Assembly (NCBI RefSeq): GCF_032854445.1
Contig: NC_088302.1
Coordinates: 50,810,046 to 50,874,045, forward strand
From: Liolophura sinensis
Taxonomy: Eukaryota > Mollusca > Polyplacophora > Chitonida > Chitonidae
Length of the DNA: 64,000 nucleotides
Reading direction: 5' to 3'
The notes beneath the pieces are model-generated. The model saw only the letters and a list, made by a program, of their open reading frames with translations. It ran no database searches and was not told the DNA's origin. Made by a program: the position numbers and the translations under genes. Positions 63,101-64,000 of the stretch are shown piece after piece. Position 1 is the stretch's first letter. Every line of letters begins with the position of its first letter.

Positions 63101-64000
63101 CTCTTGGGAGAGTATGGTGGTCTTTAAGCCTTCACAGTCCCTGTCATCCAAGACAAGATTTGGGGTTCAAAGAAAAAACAGCAACACCAAATACCTTGTA
63201 AATTTGCCACCCCCCAGCCCTCCCAAAGAAAGGCAACCTGCATGTGACATATCATAAACTGAATTTCTGATAAAAAGCTAAGTAGTACTGTAAATTAATC
63301 AGAATTAATGTTGTCTGAAAACCTGAAATTTATATGACATATTTTGCCCAAACATGTTAGTAAGAAGAGGTGGGTATAAGATATACATACCATAGAATGG
63401 CCATAAATTTCATCCATTTAGATTTTACAAAGGGCGTTTTGAGGTGTGCTTCGAACATGTGAAGATATTCTACAGGAAAATTGTTAGTTTCAGTGCCAAA
63501 GATAATATTTTGTGACATTTATTTGCCTATAAAATGCACTTTTGTGGGCGAAATGTTAGGTTATTTAGGTTACATGCACATGACGTAGCTTCCATTTTAA
63601 AATTCACTTTGCTTAAAACACTCTAGTTCTATTAAAATAGAGCTATCATGAAAACAATAATGCAAACTACATCAGGGTGTGACAACATTCCTCTTGAGAT
63701 CTCTAATTGTGGGCCATCAGAAGATAAAATCAGTATTGCATAAGTCATGGTACATGTTAGGTACACCTACATGTATCAGTACCTACTTGAATTTTCATTA
63801 CTTCAAACTTTACACAACATTTGTAAGCTTGCACTTTGAAGCACACAATAGCATTATTCTATCTATATGAAAGACCAATGGACAATTTTGTTTATGTTTA
63901 TATACCAGAACAACATGTACCAGTACTGAAATATCAATGAATGAACGGGCTGTAAAACTATACCAGTAAGAGCAAGACTGTGATTGGCTCCAGATGCTAC
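44674..64000 (-). CDS. RCC1-repeat protein, C-terminal part of a multi-exon gene (N-terminus outside window)
   Basis: Spliced gene read on the minus strand. Exons in transcription order: 64000-63964 (partial), 54621-54478, 51702-51541, 48808-48644, 47378-47302, 47051-46913, 46372-45669, 45153-44674. All junctions are GT-AG and the phases agree (1,1,1,1,0,1,0), giving about 635 codons to a TAA. The first four exons give RCC1 repeats with the family signature of a WG near the start (ELYVWGYG, DVFSWGDG, ELFLWGRN) and a G-x-x-H/S-S/A-x-x-x-T end (SGANHSLALT, AAGSTHCLLVT, ACGESLSAAIT, ACGAWHASAIVT). RCC1 repeats form a seven-blade beta-propeller, used in GEFs and as a binding platform. About half of one would lie in this window. 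After the propeller come an acidic, probably coiled segment and a long basic Ser/Pro-rich tail. No HECT, BTB, kinase or DH domain is seen in this part. RPGR, NEK9, HERC or another family cannot be separated here, so no symbol is given. Confidence 0.85.
45154..45668 (-). other. Intron of the RCC1 gene (515 bp)
   Basis: Phase 0 GT-AG intron between the last two exons. It contains AATAAATAAATAAATATT-like AT sequence at about 45346-45370 and no other feature. Confidence 0.7.
45669..46372 (-). CDS. RCC1 gene exon: long Ser/Pro/Lys-rich tail
   Basis: 704 bases, acceptor TTTAACAG (phase 1), donor GTAGGT (phase 0). With the split Ser it encodes about 235 residues, starting SPRGMFDFSKQIKLPCLPQL. No catalytic motif or membrane segment is visible. 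Composition is basic and Ser/Thr rich, with phosphosite-like stretches such as DSPLRRSKTLY, as expected of a disordered regulatory tail. The plus-strand ORF within 45805-46209 is an antisense shadow. Confidence 0.85.
46487..46732 (-). mobile_element. tRNA-derived SINE in an RCC1-gene intron
   Basis: Near full length without the AAATAAAT tail. Starts TTTTTGGTTTTACGCTGTAC and ends CCACCTGGCCACAGAGGCCA. It includes the core CATTATGGTAGG and the TAGACCGCATTGGTGAGAGG segment. Lies in the 540-bp intron 46373-46912, in the same orientation as the gene. Confidence 0.85.
46913..47051 (-). CDS. RCC1 gene exon: acidic, probably helical segment
   Basis: 139 bases, acceptor TTATGTGCAG (phase 0), donor GTGAGT (phase 1). 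It encodes 46 residues starting MEISSCETQIGDLSEKRAEE and ending HREEVISQ, strongly acidic with Glu-Arg alternation typical of an exposed helix. An overlapping alternative frame is open too but does not fit the flanking phases. Confidence 0.78.
47302..47378 (-). CDS. RCC1 gene exon: start of acidic linker
   Basis: 77 bases, acceptor AATTTGCAG (phase 1), donor GTTTGT (phase 0). It encodes 25 residues after the split codon, rich in Glu, Lys and Asp (SEITASVEKVAEKEESL and so on). The heptad-like spacing suggests a helix or coiled coil following the propeller. It was recognised from flanking splice sites and from phases that connect the neighbouring exons. Confidence 0.75.
47593..47744 (-). mobile_element. 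SINE 3' half in an RCC1-gene intron
   Basis: Tail TTTATTTATTTATTTATTTG and core through CCATCCGCAGGTTATCCTGA. The head is replaced within 10 bases by a 66-bp minisatellite (47752-47985). Confidence 0.85.
47752..47985. repeat. Minisatellite, 66-bp unit, about 3.5 copies, in an RCC1-gene intron
   Basis: AGGTTTGGATTAGAACAGAA starts at 47761, 47828, 47894 and 47961. Between are ACCACCACACCTCACCAAG and TGCCAAACCTCCTGACCA. The 22-codon period makes open frames on both strands (KVWIRTEETTTPHQV on plus), which are artefacts. It abuts a broken SINE. Confidence 0.93.
48178..48283 (-). mobile_element. degenerate SINE fragment
   Basis: TTTATTTATAAATTTGATTG, GTTTGCGCCATA and later GGTAGGAGGAGACCAGGTTG follow the order of the SINE tail and core. 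A run of 14 T is inserted between them (about 48220). Confidence 0.5.
48644..48808 (-). CDS. RCC1 gene exon: last RCC1 repeat
   Basis: 165 bases, phase 1 at both ends, acceptor TATTTCAG and donor GTACAT. It encodes GAELFLWGRNSHT and so on to SVACGAWHASAIVTIP. The usual G-Q-L-G turn is replaced by a Pro-rich loop (IQPDLPSS), so this blade is divergent. The following exons no longer match RCC1, so this is probably the C-terminal blade. Confidence 0.9.
48809..51540 (-). other. Intron of the RCC1 gene (2.7 kb)
   Basis: Phase 1 intron. The left part is AT-rich and featureless. 50040-50690 is higher complexity and may be conserved noncoding DNA, including CGGGGATTAATATCTCCCTG at 50445-50464. Confidence 0.6.
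51541..51702 (-). CDS. RCC1 gene exon: one complete RCC1 repeat
   Basis: 162 bases, phase 1 at both ends, acceptor ATTGACAG and donor GTAAGA. It encodes 54 residues beginning SGDVFSWGDGSDGQLGHGE. The G-Q-L-G-H-G turn is the most typical RCC1 motif in the window. It ends VACGESLSAAIT. This is the strongest single piece of evidence for the family. Confidence 0.92.
51930..52252 (+). mobile_element. Second SINE-like dispersed repeat with ACTC tail
   Basis: A block with no ORF. It contains GGGGATAGTGCAATGACTGG, TTGACCCGCATCAGCATAAT, GTCTCAGTAAAGCAGCACTA, then TTGTCGTCATATGACCCATA and a tail ACTCACTTACTCACTCACTC. I recognise this order from a repeat family common in mollusc genomes (GGGGATAGTGC, GGCAGCACTATAAA, CATGACC, simple-repeat tail). 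It sits in an RCC1-gene intron, antisense to the gene. The 5' limit is approximate. Confidence 0.6.
52985..53225. promoter_or_regulatory. Candidate intronic enhancer with homeodomain sites
   Basis: Three GGATTA/TAATCC sites (53015-53020 inside GGATTAATC, 53160-53165, 53217-53222 on the opposite strand) and a TAATTA (52993-52998) fall within 230 bp of non-repetitive sequence. GGATTA is the core for K50 homeodomains (Otx, Pitx, Gsc). This is a motif-only call; such cores occur by chance often. Confidence 0.25.
53853..54097 (-). mobile_element. tRNA-derived SINE in an RCC1-gene intron
   Basis: Near full length: tail TTTATTTATTCATTTATTTG, core GGCCAGCATTATGGTGAAAG, the CTTTCCCACATATGGCTGG segment and a diverged head ending CGTGCTAACCCCGTCAGCC. 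AGTAATA occurs on both sides (53846-53852, 54098-54104), a possible 7-bp target duplication. Confidence 0.85.
54478..54621 (-). CDS. RCC1 gene exon: one complete RCC1 repeat
   Basis: 144 bases, phase 1 at both ends, acceptor CTCTGCAG and donor GTAATG. It encodes a 48-residue RCC1 repeat starting SGELYVWGYGKACHG and ending QVAAGSTHCLLVT. The WG pair and the AAGSTHCLL closing motif are the family hallmarks. The exon length is a multiple of three with equal phases, so it could be skipped or duplicated without a frameshift. Confidence 0.88.
55546..55605 (-). mobile_element. SINE 3'-end relic
   Basis: TTTATTTGATTGGTTTTTAA, CACCATACTCAAGAATTTTC: only the last 50-60 bp of the family remain. Confidence 0.65.
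59790..59902 (-). mobile_element. SINE 3' half
   Basis: Tail ATTTATTTATTTATTTGATT, then GGCGTTTTACTCAAGAATGT, with the GCCGTA bases lost, then CCAGCATTATGGTGGGAGGA and CCATGACCATCAGCAGGTTG. The head is absent. Confidence 0.8.
61345..61626. repeat. Minisatellite, about 24-bp unit, 11-12 copies, in an RCC1-gene intron
   Basis: Unit CAGATTGTGTCATAGACATT plus GTGT with shorter variants. The Cys/Val/Asp-rich ORF at 61294-61614 is a by-product. Confidence 0.9.
61890..62396. repeat. Minisatellite, 45-bp unit, about 11 copies, in an RCC1-gene intron
   Basis: Unit GTACAAATTGGTAACCACAT, GGTCGGCAGGCCTAACATCA, AAGAG. The 15-codon period gives open frames on both strands, which I do not treat as protein. 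Two copies with GCATACTGGTAAGCACATGT occur at a fixed distance, suggesting a higher-order unit. Confidence 0.92.
63964..64000 (-). CDS. RCC1 gene exon (partial, first in window)
   Basis: Read leftward from the window edge, the 37 bases encode VASGANHSLALT plus one base, then a GTATAG donor. This is the end of an RCC1 repeat (G-x-N-H-S-L-A-L-T). The phase 1 junction fits the next exon, 9.3 kb away, giving LALT followed directly by VSGELYVWG. The exon continues past position 64000, so its acceptor is not visible. Confidence 0.75.

Larger units (their letters stand above)
54622..63963 (-). other. Large intron (about 9.3 kb) of the RCC1 gene
   Basis: This lies between two phase 1 exons that join cleanly within one RCC1 repeat boundary, so no exon need be missing. 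I looked for further WG/GxxHS repeat signatures on the minus strand and found none. The intron holds two SINE pieces (55546-55605, 59790-59902), a 24-bp minisatellite (61345-61626) and a 45-bp minisatellite (61890-62396). Stretches such as 55740-56250, 58800-59300 and 60500-60930 have higher complexity and could be conserved noncoding DNA. Their function cannot be read from the sequence. Confidence 0.6.

Overview
The window is animal nuclear DNA, most likely from a marine lophotrochozoan (a mollusc, or possibly a brachiopod). Three things point there. There are many copies of a tRNA-derived SINE whose conserved core and AAATAAATAAAT tail resemble repeats I know from mollusc genomes. A second dispersed repeat ends in an ACTC tail. 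The only convincing host gene is cut into short exons with GT-AG introns. There is no operon structure, Shine-Dalgarno site or compact gene packing, and nothing suggests prokaryotic or viral DNA. Species assignment is inference.

Layout. From 1 to about 44.4 kb I find no convincing host gene. This part holds SINE copies, a TIR DNA transposon carrying a MADF-like ORF (16731-17335), a small MITE-like element (37767-37955), AT microsatellites and an unusual density of minisatellites. The main arrays have units of 29 bp (5.3 kb), 20 bp (8.7 kb), about 56 bp (12.7-13.1 kb), 39/40 bp (19.9-21.7 kb), 34-38 bp (27.7-29.3 kb), 67 bp (30.2-31.9 kb), 27 bp (32.2 kb), about 63 bp (32.5-33.2 kb) and 24 bp (42.1 kb). 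Many apparent ORFs here exist only because a repeat unit is a multiple of three and lacks stops.

From 44.67 kb to the right edge a single minus-strand gene can be assembled from eight exons with matching splice phases. It encodes the C-terminal part of an RCC1-repeat (beta-propeller) protein: one partial and three complete RCC1 repeats, then an acidic probably coiled segment, then a basic Ser/Pro-rich tail of about 394 residues. The N-terminal part lies beyond 64000. I cannot name the orthologue. Its introns carry more SINE copies, a second SINE-like family, three minisatellites and one possible homeodomain-site cluster.

At the 3' end of this gene lies an inverted, fold-back fragment of a Penelope-like reverse transcriptase. 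Its plus-strand ORF and the host gene converge and share the tetranucleotide TTAA as their stop codons. I found no new multi-gene system. The points most worth checking are the RCC1 protein with its unassigned tail, the PLE fold-back at its stop codon, the MADF-bearing transposon, and the repeated pairing of SINE ends with minisatellite arrays.
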